A DNA stretch of 7,742 nt from Lutibacter sp. (GCA_030599055.1 JAUVOS010000114.1:1-7742), one strand, 5' to 3'. Positions 1-6,035 are shown, numbered from the stretch's first letter. Notes: generated from the sequence alone by a model not told the origin. Made by a program: numbers and translations.

Positions 1-39
1 GGTGGTGGCGCAGGCGCAATGGTTATTGAAAGAATGTAA
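1..39 (+). CDS. C-terminal end of a probable thiolase (acetyl-CoA C-acyltransferase), partial
   Basis: Only the last 12 codons and the TAA stop are inside the window. They read GGGAGAMVIERM. Thiolases end with a Cys-x-Gly-Gly-Gly motif, whose cysteine is the proton-donating active-site residue, followed by a short strand ending in a pattern like 'AMVIER'. The glycines and that tail are visible; the cysteine would lie just outside. If correct, the protein catalyses thiolytic cleavage or condensation of acyl-CoA in the cytoplasm. The next gene starts only 15 bases downstream on the same strand, so the two are probably co-transcribed. The call rests on very few residues. Confidence 0.6.
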   Translation, partial: GGGAGAMVIERM

Positions 40-54
40 AAGTTTTTTATATAC

Positions 55-948
55 ATGATACGAGCAACTCCTATACGATTTATTTTATACATCGTTTTAG
101 GAGTTGTGTTATTAATAAGTTCATGCCAGAGCCTTAAAAACAAAAAGATGAATCAACCGGTAACTACTGATATTTCTTATGCTGTAAATACTTTGAGTGT
201 AGTGCCACTTCGCGCGGAACCCAATCATCAAAGTGAAATGGTAACACAAGTGCTTTTTGGTGAGTATATGATGGTTCTAAAAACAAAAGATGATTGGAGT
301 TATGTGCAATTAGAACAAGATTCCTATAAAGGATGGATTGAAACAATTCAAATGAATCCTATATCAAAAATCGATTATGAATTATTTGTGGCTAGTAGAA
401 AAACTAAAGTGGCTGATGCTGTTATTTCTATACTGATTAACAATAAAAAAACACTATTGTTTAAAGGATGTAATCTACCTTTTTATACAGATGGAGCATT
501 TGTAATTGATACTATGGAAATTCCTTATAATGGAGAAGTTATAAATGGAATTCACAATAGAACAGCAATTGTAAATACGGCATTTTCGTATTTAAACACG
601 CCTTATTTATGGGGAGGAAAAACACCTCTTGGCGTAGATTGTTCGGGCTTTACACAAATGGTATTTCATATAAATGGCTATAAAATTCAAAGAGATGCCT
701 CTTTACAAGCAAGACAGGGGGAATTAGTTGCCTTTTTAACGCAAGCTAAAGCAGGTGATTTAGCGTTTTTTGATAATGAGGAAGAAAATATAACACATGT
801 TGGGATTGTTTTAGAAAATGCTAAGATTATCCATGCTGCACAAGGTAAAGTCCGTATAGATAGCTTGGATCAAGAAGGTATTTATAATGCTAAAATAAAA
901 AAATACACACATCATTTACGAATGATTCGTAGCATTGTCCCTCTCTAG
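55..948 (+). CDS. NlpC/P60 (C40) peptidase lipoprotein with N-terminal SH3-like domain
   Basis: Predicted cell-wall hydrolase of 297 residues. NlpC/P60 enzymes cut peptidoglycan stem peptides, typically the D-Glu to diamino-acid bond. Residues 1-24 form a lipoprotein signal: arginines at 3 and 8, a hydrophobic stretch at 9-21, and lipobox ISSC with lipidated Cys24. This places the enzyme in the periplasm, anchored to a membrane. Residues about 45-100 look like a bacterial SH3 domain (VVPLRAEPN, DDWSYVQL, GWI), followed by a second, weaker SH3-like stretch to about 165. The catalytic domain covers about 168-297, with nucleophile Cys196 in DCSGFTQ, His248 in THVGI and His260 in IIHAA, so the catalytic set is complete. 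The ATG at 55 is chosen because the signal peptide begins there directly. It follows the thiolase stop by 15 bases. The exact bond cleaved cannot be read from the sequence. Confidence 0.93.
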   Translation: MIRATPIRFILYIVLGVVLLISSCQSLKNKKMNQPVTTDISYAVNTLSVVPLRAEPNHQSEMVTQVLFGEYMMVLKTKDDWSYVQLEQDSYKGWIETIQMNPISKIDYELFVASRKTKVADAVISILINNKKTLLFKGCNLPFYTDGAFVIDTMEIPYNGEVINGIHNRTAIVNTAFSYLNTPYLWGGKTPLGVDCSGFTQMVFHINGYKIQRDASLQARQGELVAFLTQAKAGDLAFFDNEEENITHVGIVLENAKIIHAAQGKVRIDSLDQEGIYNAKIKKYTHHLRMIRSIVPL

Positions 949-954
949 CTATTT

Positions 955-1006
955 CAAAGGGAAAATAGAATTAACTTCCTTCCCTTTGGGAAGGGTTGGG
1001 GATGGG
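955..1006. terminator. Palindrome with G-run cluster between convergent genes
   Basis: The gap between two convergent stop codons holds a perfect 7-bp stem, CCTTCCC (978-984) and GGGAAGG (988-994), around a TTT loop. An alternative 9-bp stem pairs CAAAGGGAA (955-963) with TTCCCTTTG (980-988); the two cannot form together. The 3' side continues as four G-runs (988-990, 993-995, 998-1001, 1004-1006) separated by two bases each, which fits the simple G-quadruplex pattern. There is no long T-tract on the plus strand, so this is not a textbook intrinsic terminator. It may still end transcription from either side or be a dispersed intergenic repeat. Confidence 0.5.
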
Positions 1007-1007
1007 A

Positions 1008-1442
1008 CTAAAACTGATTGACTTGCTTTATCGCTCTGCTAAAATCGCGTAGCGTATTGTCATTCATCACAAGATGTATTGCCTCGTCAGCAACTTTTTC
1101 AACATTGTCAAGCGGAAATCCCAATCCTGTAGCCAAACTTCTTATTAGTTTTACTTCATCAAGTTTTACTTCATTGTCTGAGAAAATCATGTTTGTAAAA
1201 TTAAATAGTTGTTCAATACGTTCACTATAATCCAACGGAGGATCCATAGGATACTTTTCAGGATGTGCTAAGATTTTCGTGAATTCACTATTGGTGATAT
1301 CCAATTTAAATGCCATGTTTTCAAGATATTTCAATTCTTTTTTGTCCATAGTGCCATCGGCAAAAGCTATTTGAATCAATCCTGCGAAATAAGTTCGAGC
1401 TCTTTTATGCTCTCCACTGGTAAATAAATCTAATAATGACAT
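1008..1442 (-). CDS. TerB-like tellurite-resistance-family protein, function unknown
   Basis: A 144-residue cytoplasmic protein with no signal peptide or membrane segment. It is all-helical in character and has the internal pseudo-repeat of TerB-like domains: a first half with IQIAFADGTMDKKELKYLE (residues about 23-41) and a second half with MIFSDNEVKLDEVKLIRSLA (about 85-104). Each has an acidic loop followed by a Glu-rich helix, which in TerB-type folds can bind divalent metal. The length fits a stand-alone TerB domain of about 130-150 residues. There are no other ter genes around it, so a tellurite role is not indicated; the family name is only structural. It faces queD divergently across 111 bases and converges on the NlpC/P60 gene. 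The stop codon directly abuts the G-run cluster. Confidence 0.75.
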   Translation of the reverse strand: MSLLDLFTSGEHKRARTYFAGLIQIAFADGTMDKKELKYLENMAFKLDITNSEFTKILAHPEKYPMDPPLDYSERIEQLFNFTNMIFSDNEVKLDEVKLIRSLATGLGFPLDNVEKVADEAIHLVMNDNTLRDFSRAIKQVNQF

Positions 1443-1469
1443 AATTAGTTTGTATTTTTTAATTAACTA

Positions 1470-1477
1470 CAAATTTA
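1470..1477 (-). promoter_or_regulatory. Candidate Bacteroidota -7 box for the TerB-like gene
   Basis: On the minus strand this reads TAAATTTG, an exact match to the Bacteroidota -7 consensus TAnnTTTG, and it ends 27 bases before the ATG. No good TTTG-type -33 element lies at the expected 19-21 bases upstream, so support is limited. In such AT-rich DNA a chance match is possible. A weaker box, TACATTTT at 1525-1532, faces the other way towards queD. Confidence 0.35.
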
Positions 1478-1553
1478 AACAAATTTTACTTTTTTTACAG
1501 GAAACGAGCATAATTCATTAATTTTACATTTTTATAATTACAATAAGTTACAA

Positions 1554-2009
1554 ATGAATACAATCCGGATTACCAAGCAATTTTTCTTTGAAGCAGCTCA
1601 CGCCCTTTATGGTTATGACGGTAAATGTCGTAATATACATGGACATAGTTATAGTCTTGCAGTAACGGTTGTTGGAAAACCCATCGATGACATTAAAAAT
1701 GTTAAAAATGGAATGGTTTTAGATTTTGGAGATTTAAAAGCCATTGTAAAAAAAGAAATTGTAGCTATTTTTGATCATGCAACTGTTTTTAATAAAAATA
1801 CACCTCATTTAGGTTTAGCCAATGACCTTAAACAACAAGGACATCATGTCATTCTACTTGACTACCAGCCTACAAGCGAAATGATGCTTATTGATTTTGC
1901 TAAAAGAATTAAAAAGAACTTACCTAAAGAAATCAAACTACACTCTTTAAAGTTGAATGAAACTGGTACTTCTTATGCAGAGTGGTTTGCTGGGGATCAA
2001 CAGTTATAA
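1554..2009 (+). CDS. queD: 6-carboxy-5,6,7,8-tetrahydropterin synthase (PTPS/QueD family)
   Basis: A 151-residue cytoplasmic enzyme of the PTPS/QueD fold. QueD converts 7,8-dihydroneopterin triphosphate to 6-carboxytetrahydropterin, the first committed step towards preQ0 and queuosine in tRNA. The zinc ligands are visible: His16 in FEAAHAL, and His29 and His31 in NIHGHSY. The catalytic cysteine is Cys25 in KCRNIHGH, His75 sits in FDHATVFN, and the pterin-anchoring Glu136 in LNETGTSYAEW is present. The C-x3-HGH spacing fits QueD. The length is slightly above the roughly 120-residue E. coli enzyme because of short insertions (about 42-53 and 90-107), which Bacteroidota members often have. No queC, queE or queF lies in the window. 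A eukaryote-type PTPS activity cannot be fully excluded. Confidence 0.88.
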   Translation: MNTIRITKQFFFEAAHALYGYDGKCRNIHGHSYSLAVTVVGKPIDDIKNVKNGMVLDFGDLKAIVKKEIVAIFDHATVFNKNTPHLGLANDLKQQGHHVILLDYQPTSEMMLIDFAKRIKKNLPKEIKLHSLKLNETGTSYAEWFAGDQQL

Positions 2010-2126
2010 TAGCCTTCAAAATACTTGTTTGAGTTAAGGAAATTTACATCTAAGTCACAGAAAAATAAGTAATTGCTACAGAATTCATTAATTGAATGCC
2101 GTACCTTTAAACATCGGTTTGTTATT
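2010..2126. other. Intergenic gap between convergent genes
   Basis: This is a 117-base spacer between the stop codons of queD and the minus-strand P-loop gene. The only structure seen is a weak 5-bp inverted repeat, ATTCA/TGAAT, near 2083-2095. No convincing intrinsic terminator is visible. Confidence 0.4.
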
Positions 2127-3149
2127 TTACTTTAAATCGAATCCTAGTGTTTTGGACAAGATATTTTTTAAGACAGGAGTGGTTTCGGAATCAATTAAAT
2201 TTAAAGCGACTACTTTACATAGTTTTTCGACCAATTCCCTACCTGCAAGAGTATTTGTTGAAATTCCAGAAACAATATCAGGTTTTATATTAAAGGCTTC
2301 AATAATCCCAACAACGGCATAAGGGTCAGAAGCGCTTAAAATGGTACATTTAATACTTTCCTTAATAGATTCAATGGCCAAATCACCATTATATGGTTCC
2401 AAAGGTGAAGATCCTATTTCAATAACAGCTACATCTGCATTAACTTTGCTTATCAGGTTTTTTAGGTGATTTACTTTTCTTAAGTACACTTGTTTATCAC
2501 AAATAGTAGAAGGTAATCCAGCATCTACAAAATCAAAAACAGCATTTGCACCAACATCTTTTAGGGTTAAAATATCCTTATATCTTCCGGCACCTGTAAG
2601 TTTTGCACCGACAACCTTATAACCCGCCATATTAAAGATATTGGTCACGATTCGTGCTGAAGTTGTCTTTCCTGCGGACATAGAGGTTCCTACAAATAAT
2701 ACAACAGGTGTTTTAAACTCCTGTTGTGGTACAGATTTCACAAAATGATTCATCGTAATTTTCTCACCATTTCTGACAACATGCCCAATGTATTCTATAA
2801 TAGTCATTTCATGGACATAGACCGATTTTGAAGTAAGTCTACCCAATAATCCACCGGCTGTGAGCACATGCATTATGCCATCATCTTGAACTACTTTCCA
2901 AGTTCCGGTAGCAACTAATGTTGCATGTCGCTCTCCTAGAACTCCAACAAGTGTTTCTCCTCCCATGACACCACGTAGTCTGCCAGTAGGCAACTCTATT
3001 TTAAAAGAATCATTCCCTTTTTTCACAATTTTACATACCACATAATCTCCTGTTTTCCAAAATGTTCTATCCAATTTTTTTATATCAAATTCTTTGGTTT
3101 GTAAATCTGAAATTCGAGTTAGTCCAGTATAAATATGTTTGTAATTCAT
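2127..3149 (-). CDS. P-loop NTPase resembling the C-terminal domain of DUF1611/DgcN proteins
   Basis: A 340-residue protein, last gene of the three-gene minus-strand operon. Residues about 148-320 form a P-loop domain of the SIMIBI (BioD/CobQ-like) type. Walker A is GTSMSAGKTT (154-163), with five residues between the first glycine and GKT as in dethiobiotin synthetase. It is followed by KLTGAGRYKDI (183-193), DFVDAGLPST (206-215) and a strand ADVAVIEIGSSPLEP (238-252). These match in order the features of the DUF1611 C-terminal domain, a family that includes the D-glutamate N-acetyltransferase DgcN. The N-terminal part (1-145) does not look like the usual Rossmann-type DUF1611 N-domain; it has FWKTGDYVVCKI, a GVLGERHATLVATGTW stretch and LLGRLTSKS, and I do not recognise it. 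The ATG is 11 bases after the M20 stop. An ATP-dependent or acyl-transfer role on an amino-acid-like substrate is inferred only. Confidence 0.65.
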   Translation of the reverse strand: MNYKHIYTGLTRISDLQTKEFDIKKLDRTFWKTGDYVVCKIVKKGNDSFKIELPTGRLRGVMGGETLVGVLGERHATLVATGTWKVVQDDGIMHVLTAGGLLGRLTSKSVYVHEMTIIEYIGHVVRNGEKITMNHFVKSVPQQEFKTPVVLFVGTSMSAGKTTSARIVTNIFNMAGYKVVGAKLTGAGRYKDILTLKDVGANAVFDFVDAGLPSTICDKQVYLRKVNHLKNLISKVNADVAVIEIGSSPLEPYNGDLAIESIKESIKCTILSASDPYAVVGIIEAFNIKPDIVSGISTNTLAGRELVEKLCKVVALNLIDSETTPVLKNILSKTLGFDLK

Positions 3150-3160
3150 GATATAAATTT

Positions 3161-4324
3161 TTATGGATATTCTAAAAGCAAAAGTGATAACAAAGCCGTT
3201 CTTTCAACCAATGTATCGGTATAAATAAACTCATGTCTGGCATGTGCTCCATCGCCTACTGTACCTAATCCATCTAGGGTTGCTGTATATAGACTTGTAG
3301 TGTTCCCATCGGAACCACCACCGGCTGTAGCCTGTTCCAATCCTAATCCAATTAATTGACCATTCATTTTAGCAATTTTCCATAGCTTTTGATTACGATG
3401 ATTCTTTTGCATAGGCAACCGATTGATACCGCCTTGAATATTTAAAATTGCATCATCATGCATGGGTTTTAATTGATAAATTTTTTCTGAAATATAATCA
3501 CCATCTTTGGAATTATAAACACGAACATCAATTACAGCCTTACTTTTTGGAGCAACAACATTTGGTGAATACCCTCCTTCAATCATCCCAATATTAACGG
3601 TTATTCCTTTGCCAAAATCGTTCATTGCATATAGCTTTCGAATCAAATTAGATAACTCAACGATAGCATTTACTCCCTTTTCAGGATCTAATCCTGCATG
3701 CGCAGCTCTACCTATAACCTCTATTGTAAATTTTCCAACACCTTTTCTAGCCGTTTTTAGTTTGCCATCTAATCCTAAAGGAGGTTCAAGCACAAAGGAT
3801 CTACATACAATTTTAGATAGTCTTTTTATGGCATGTGTAGATTCTTTGCTCCCTATTTCTTCGTCAGAATTAATTAAGAGTACTGGAGTAACGGTGGTAG
3901 TTAATGACAGTTCTTTAATAACTCTTAAAGCAAAAAGAATTTGAGTAATACCCGATTTCATATCATAAATTCCAGGGCCAGTCATCTTGCCATTTAATAG
4001 CCTAATTGGAATATCTTTTAGAGTATTTATCTCCCAAACAGTATCACAATGACCTATAATTAATTGTAAGTCTTTGTGTTTTTCTCTTATTTTTGGACGA
4101 GCGTATAGATAACCTCCTGTTTTGTTTCCCTTAACTCTTAAGGTATAATATCCTAAAGCTTGTAGATCTTTTGTTATTAAATTGAATATTTCATTTTGTA
4201 CTACTTTATTATTTGAAGGTGATTCAATGGCTACCATTTCTTCTAACAACTTAAGCATCTTTTCCTGATTATTCTCAAGATACATTAATATCTGGTTGGC
4301 GATATGTTGTCTAGTTATTTTCAA
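3161..4324 (-). CDS. M20 family metallopeptidase, carboxypeptidase G2-like
   Basis: A 387-residue di-zinc hydrolase. M20 carboxypeptidase G2 relatives release C-terminal glutamate or deacylate N-acyl amino acids. Metal and catalytic residues are all visible: His92 with Asp94 in GHCDTVW, bridging Asp121 in GIYDMKSG, catalytic Glu155 and ligand Glu156 in NSDEEIGS, the acidic ligand Glu180 in LEPPLG, and a C-terminal His361 in GDGAHARHE. The dimerisation lid begins around 193 (KGVGKFTIEVIGRAAHAG, with His209 at the expected oxyanion-helping position), and a GGGSDGN loop lies at 335-341. No signal peptide is seen, so it is probably cytoplasmic. The chosen start is TTG at 4324, which overlaps the upstream TGA as TTGA; the first in-frame ATG is at 4285 (residue 14) and would still keep the whole catalytic domain. 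The actual substrate is unknown. Confidence 0.88.
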   Translation of the reverse strand: MKITRQHIANQILMYLENNQEKMLKLLEEMVAIESPSNNKVVQNEIFNLITKDLQALGYYTLRVKGNKTGGYLYARPKIREKHKDLQLIIGHCDTVWEINTLKDIPIRLLNGKMTGPGIYDMKSGITQILFALRVIKELSLTTTVTPVLLINSDEEIGSKESTHAIKRLSKIVCRSFVLEPPLGLDGKLKTARKGVGKFTIEVIGRAAHAGLDPEKGVNAIVELSNLIRKLYAMNDFGKGITVNIGMIEGGYSPNVVAPKSKAVIDVRVYNSKDGDYISEKIYQLKPMHDDAILNIQGGINRLPMQKNHRNQKLWKIAKMNGQLIGLGLEQATAGGGSDGNTTSLYTATLDGLGTVGDGAHARHEFIYTDTLVERTALLSLLLLEYP

Positions 4325-4932
4325 CGTGTAAATTTTTTCGGAAAAGGGAAATTGAATGTTTTGTTAATTTCGGCGAATCTACCGTATGAAATATATGCTA
4401 GTAAGGGGTGTTTTTTAAGTTGCATTTGCTCATCTTTTTCAGAGCTTCTTATGTAATTTTTGTCGACAAAAGCGGTCTCAATTTTACCGGTTATAAGGCT
4501 GTTTTTATTAAATCCGTCAATTATTTTAAACAGTTTGCATTCTAAATACAGATAAGAATCAACTACAAAAAGTGCATCAATTGTTGTTGCTTTTAGGGTA
4601 GGGATAGCTTCAATTATACTTTTAAATTTTGAAATTTCATCACATCTTGTTGTTGCACTTAAGGAAGTCAACACTATTGAATTTGGTAATGGGAAACTTA
4701 CTGTAAACTCTCCTGTTTGTCTAATGTTTTGATATGTCTTGTGCTCGGGAGTGCAAACAAAACCAAAATAATTATCAAACCCCATGGGAGTAGCCATATG
4801 CTTAGGTGCTAAATCGTATCCCTCCTTTTCCTTTGAACCTATAACAACTAGGGGAGCCACTGTAAAAACATAATCCCATATAGGAAATTGGGTATCAATT
4901 TTGAATAATTTATTTTGAATAACATTTTCCAT
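4321..4932 (-). CDS. Flavin reductase-like FMN-binding split-barrel protein
   Basis: A 203-residue cytoplasmic protein of the flavin-reductase/flavoredoxin type, which binds FMN in a split beta barrel. Visible family features are the N-terminal VAPLVVIGSKEKEGYDLAPK (residues 25-44), then ATPMGFDNYFGFVC (47-60) where the FMN phosphate and isoalloxazine are normally held, and the typical TYQNIRQTGEFTVSFP stretch (66-81) seen as 't..ni..tgeFvvn'. The latter half has the barrel strands YLYLECKLFKII (127-138) and ends with KKHPLLAYISYGRFAEI. It is the first gene of the operon with the M20 peptidase and P-loop protein, and its stop overlaps the next start by 4 bases. It could reduce FMN for a partner oxygenase, or act as an oxidoreductase itself; no partner is in the window. 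Confidence 0.8.
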   Translation of the reverse strand: MENVIQNKLFKIDTQFPIWDYVFTVAPLVVIGSKEKEGYDLAPKHMATPMGFDNYFGFVCTPEHKTYQNIRQTGEFTVSFPLPNSIVLTSLSATTRCDEISKFKSIIEAIPTLKATTIDALFVVDSYLYLECKLFKIIDGFNKNSLITGKIETAFVDKNYIRSSEKDEQMQLKKHPLLAYISYGRFAEINKTFNFPFPKKFTR

Positions 4933-5080
4933 AATCTTCTAAAATATACTATGGCTTTCAATGTACAAAATAATCACTGGAGAAACAATGATATTAGTCA
5001 TTTCACAACTCACTAAACTATAGTAATACCATAAATTCTACAGGATGATAACTTCTAAAACAAAGTTTTATGGATTTTTT

Positions 5081-5194
5081 TTAATAATTCACCCACGCAT
5101 ATAGTAATCTCATGGGATGTTTCATCACCTTTAGTTCATCATGTTCATCTTTTGTTAAAAAAGAAAGATTACAATGAAATTTAAATTGAATATA
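5081..5194 (-). pseudogene. Possible C-terminal relic of an unidentified gene
   Basis: After a TGA, the minus strand stays open for 37 codons to a TAA and reads like real protein: YIQFKFHCNL, then LTKDEHDELKVMKHP, then MRLLYAWVNY at the end. Charged and hydrophobic residues alternate as in helices and the end is tidy. No ATG, GTG or TTG start precedes the protein-like part, so it could only be the tail of a larger gene that has decayed. I do not recognise the family. At this GC content an open frame of this length is not rare, so the case rests on composition alone. Confidence 0.25.
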
Positions 5195-5359
5195 TCATAT
5201 TAGTATGTTCTATATATCATAAAGATTCAAATATGGAGATCATAGTTTTCAAAAGGGGCAATTTAAAAAAGTAATTAAAGAATATGCTTCGCTCAAGAAT
5301 ACTTCACAAAAAATGAAATAGCAAGATAGGAGATGGCAACCTCATTGTCAATAAAAAAC

Positions 5360-5393
5360 AAAACCCTTGTAATTAGCTCATTACAAGGGTTTT
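5360..5393. terminator. Strong bidirectional rho-independent terminator
   Basis: A perfect 13-bp inverted repeat, AAAACCCTTGTAA (5360-5372) and TTACAAGGGTTTT (5381-5393), encloses an 8-base loop. On the plus strand the stem ends in TTTTT; on the minus strand it is followed by TTTTGTTTTTTATT, a good U-tract. The minus-strand orientation places it right behind the tRNA-like segment at 5395-5411, where a tRNA terminator would be expected. Confidence 0.82.
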
Positions 5394-5394
5394 T

Positions 5395-5411
5395 GCGGAG
5401 AAAGAGGGATT
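5395..5411 (-). repeat. tRNA-Ser 3'-end-like segment, candidate attachment-site remnant
   Basis: On the minus strand this reads AATCCCTCTTTCTCCGC. It looks like the end of a serine tRNA: last T-loop bases AAT, T-stem 3' strand CCCTC, acceptor 3' strand TTTCTCC and discriminator G, with no encoded CCA. Directly behind it on the same strand stands the terminator. The rest of the tRNA (D-arm, anticodon arm, variable arm) is absent, and the T-loop is replaced. An isolated tRNA 3' end with its terminator is what remains at the distal end of an element integrated into a tRNA gene. No integrase is in the window. A 6-bp inverted repeat, GAGGGA/TCCCTC (5404-5409, 5422-5427), overlaps it. The match is from recall of tRNA shape, not from alignment. 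Confidence 0.35.
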
Positions 5412-5447
5412 ATTCATATGTTCCCTCAATCTCCAGACCTTGTGTTG

Positions 5448-5493
5448 TATCCCCTATAAACACTGGGCTTATAGATATCCCCTTATTACAGGG
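5448..5493. repeat. Pair of imperfect direct repeats
   Basis: TATCCCCTATAAACACTGGG (5448-5467) is repeated imperfectly as TATCCCCTTATTACAGGG (5476-5493), with starts 28 bases apart. Both share the TATCCCC beginning, an AT-rich centre and the GGG end. They lie between the tRNA-like segment and the first codon of the truncated GH17 gene. They could be recombinase arm sites or a small duplication from the rearrangement that cut the gene. Confidence 0.4.
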
Positions 5494-5496
5494 TAG

Positions 5497-5997
5497 AGCG
5501 TTATTCGGTACGTAAAAATGATTAAAAAAAGAGCAAAACAACTGGTTACTTTTTGTGAGAACTATGCGCCTTGGCATAAAAAGCTAGCAGACTTAGTTGC
5601 TGAAGTTGATTTCATTTCTATACACACTTATCCTGTTTGGGAATATAAAAATATCCACGAAGCATTGGAATACACCAAGCAAAACTTTTTTTCTGTTGCA
5701 GATATTTATCCTGATAAATTGGTTGTAATTACAGAAGCCGGTTGGGCTACCAACTCAAATGGTAGGGGAATTAACCCGAGTAATGTTAGTGAAGAGAATC
5801 AACAGATCTACTATAATGATTTGATGGATTGGACTTAACAAGAAAGTATTTTAACTTTTGTTTTTGAAGCCTTTGATGAACCTTGGAAAGGATCAACAAA
5901 ACCTTTAGAACCAGAAAAACACTGGGGAATCTATAAAGTTGATAGAACACCAAAATTGGTTGTATCTAAAAGTTTACTGCAGGTATCCGGAAGTTAA
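5497..5997 (+). pseudogene. Truncated and interrupted GH17 beta-1,3-glucanase-like gene
   Basis: The C-terminal half of a glycoside hydrolase family 17 protein. The family-like sequence begins at 5497 (SVIRYVKMIKKR), directly after an in-frame TAG at 5494-5496, and continues with VTFCENYAPWH, VDFISIHTYPVWEY, EALEYTKQN and VVITEAGWATNSNGRG. Glu at 5734-5736 in ITEAGW is the retained catalytic nucleophile. The acid/base Glu, normally in a GNE motif further upstream, is missing with the rest of the N-terminal half. After MDWT there is a TAA (5836-5838), yet the same frame goes on for 52 more codons with ILTFVFEAFDEPWKGS and EPEKHWGIY before the true end TAA at 5995. The gene has therefore suffered both a 5' truncation and a nonsense mutation, and is unlikely to make an active enzyme. 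The reading frame is otherwise well preserved, so decay is recent. The only candidate start, ATG at 5518, lies inside the domain. Confidence 0.85.
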
Positions 5998-6035
5998 TGA
6001 TTCATTTTTATTTTATCATAACCATTATTAGTTTT

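Larger units (their letters stand above)
4933..5496. other. Long non-coding junction region
   Basis: This stretch of more than 560 bases holds no intact gene. From left to right I see an AT-rich upstream region for the flavin-reductase-like gene without a clear promoter box, a possible gene-tail relic on the minus strand (5081-5194), further AT-rich sequence with only short open frames, a strong terminator hairpin (5360-5393), a tRNA-Ser-3'-like segment (5395-5411), and two imperfect direct repeats (5448-5467 and 5476-5493) directly before the truncated GH17 gene. Its content suggests repeated recombination rather than a simple regulatory spacer. Confidence 0.6.

Noticed and set aside
164..346. 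Minus-strand open frame inside the NlpC/P60 gene
   Set aside because: It lies antisense to the SH3-like domain and has no recognisable protein features.
1018..1230. Plus-strand open frame opposite the TerB-like gene
   Set aside because: It is an antisense shadow; the serine-rich translation is typical of reverse-frame artefacts.
2092..2322. Plus-strand open frame overlapping the end of the P-loop gene
   Set aside because: It lies mostly antisense to a well-supported gene; its composition follows from the opposite strand.
3609..3944. Plus-strand open frame of 111 codons inside the M20 gene
   Set aside because: It is antisense to the catalytic and lid region of the M20 peptidase, whose motifs are complete, and it shows no family features of its own.
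5223..5321. Plus-strand open frame reading like FKYGDHSFQKGQFKK
   Set aside because: It is short, has no start codon at its front, and is of a length expected by chance in AT-rich DNA. It is no better than several others nearby.
5333..5515. Plus-strand open frame of 60 codons starting MATSLSIKNK
   Set aside because: It runs straight through the terminator hairpin and the tRNA-like segment, and its translation is explained by those elements; no protein-family character is seen.
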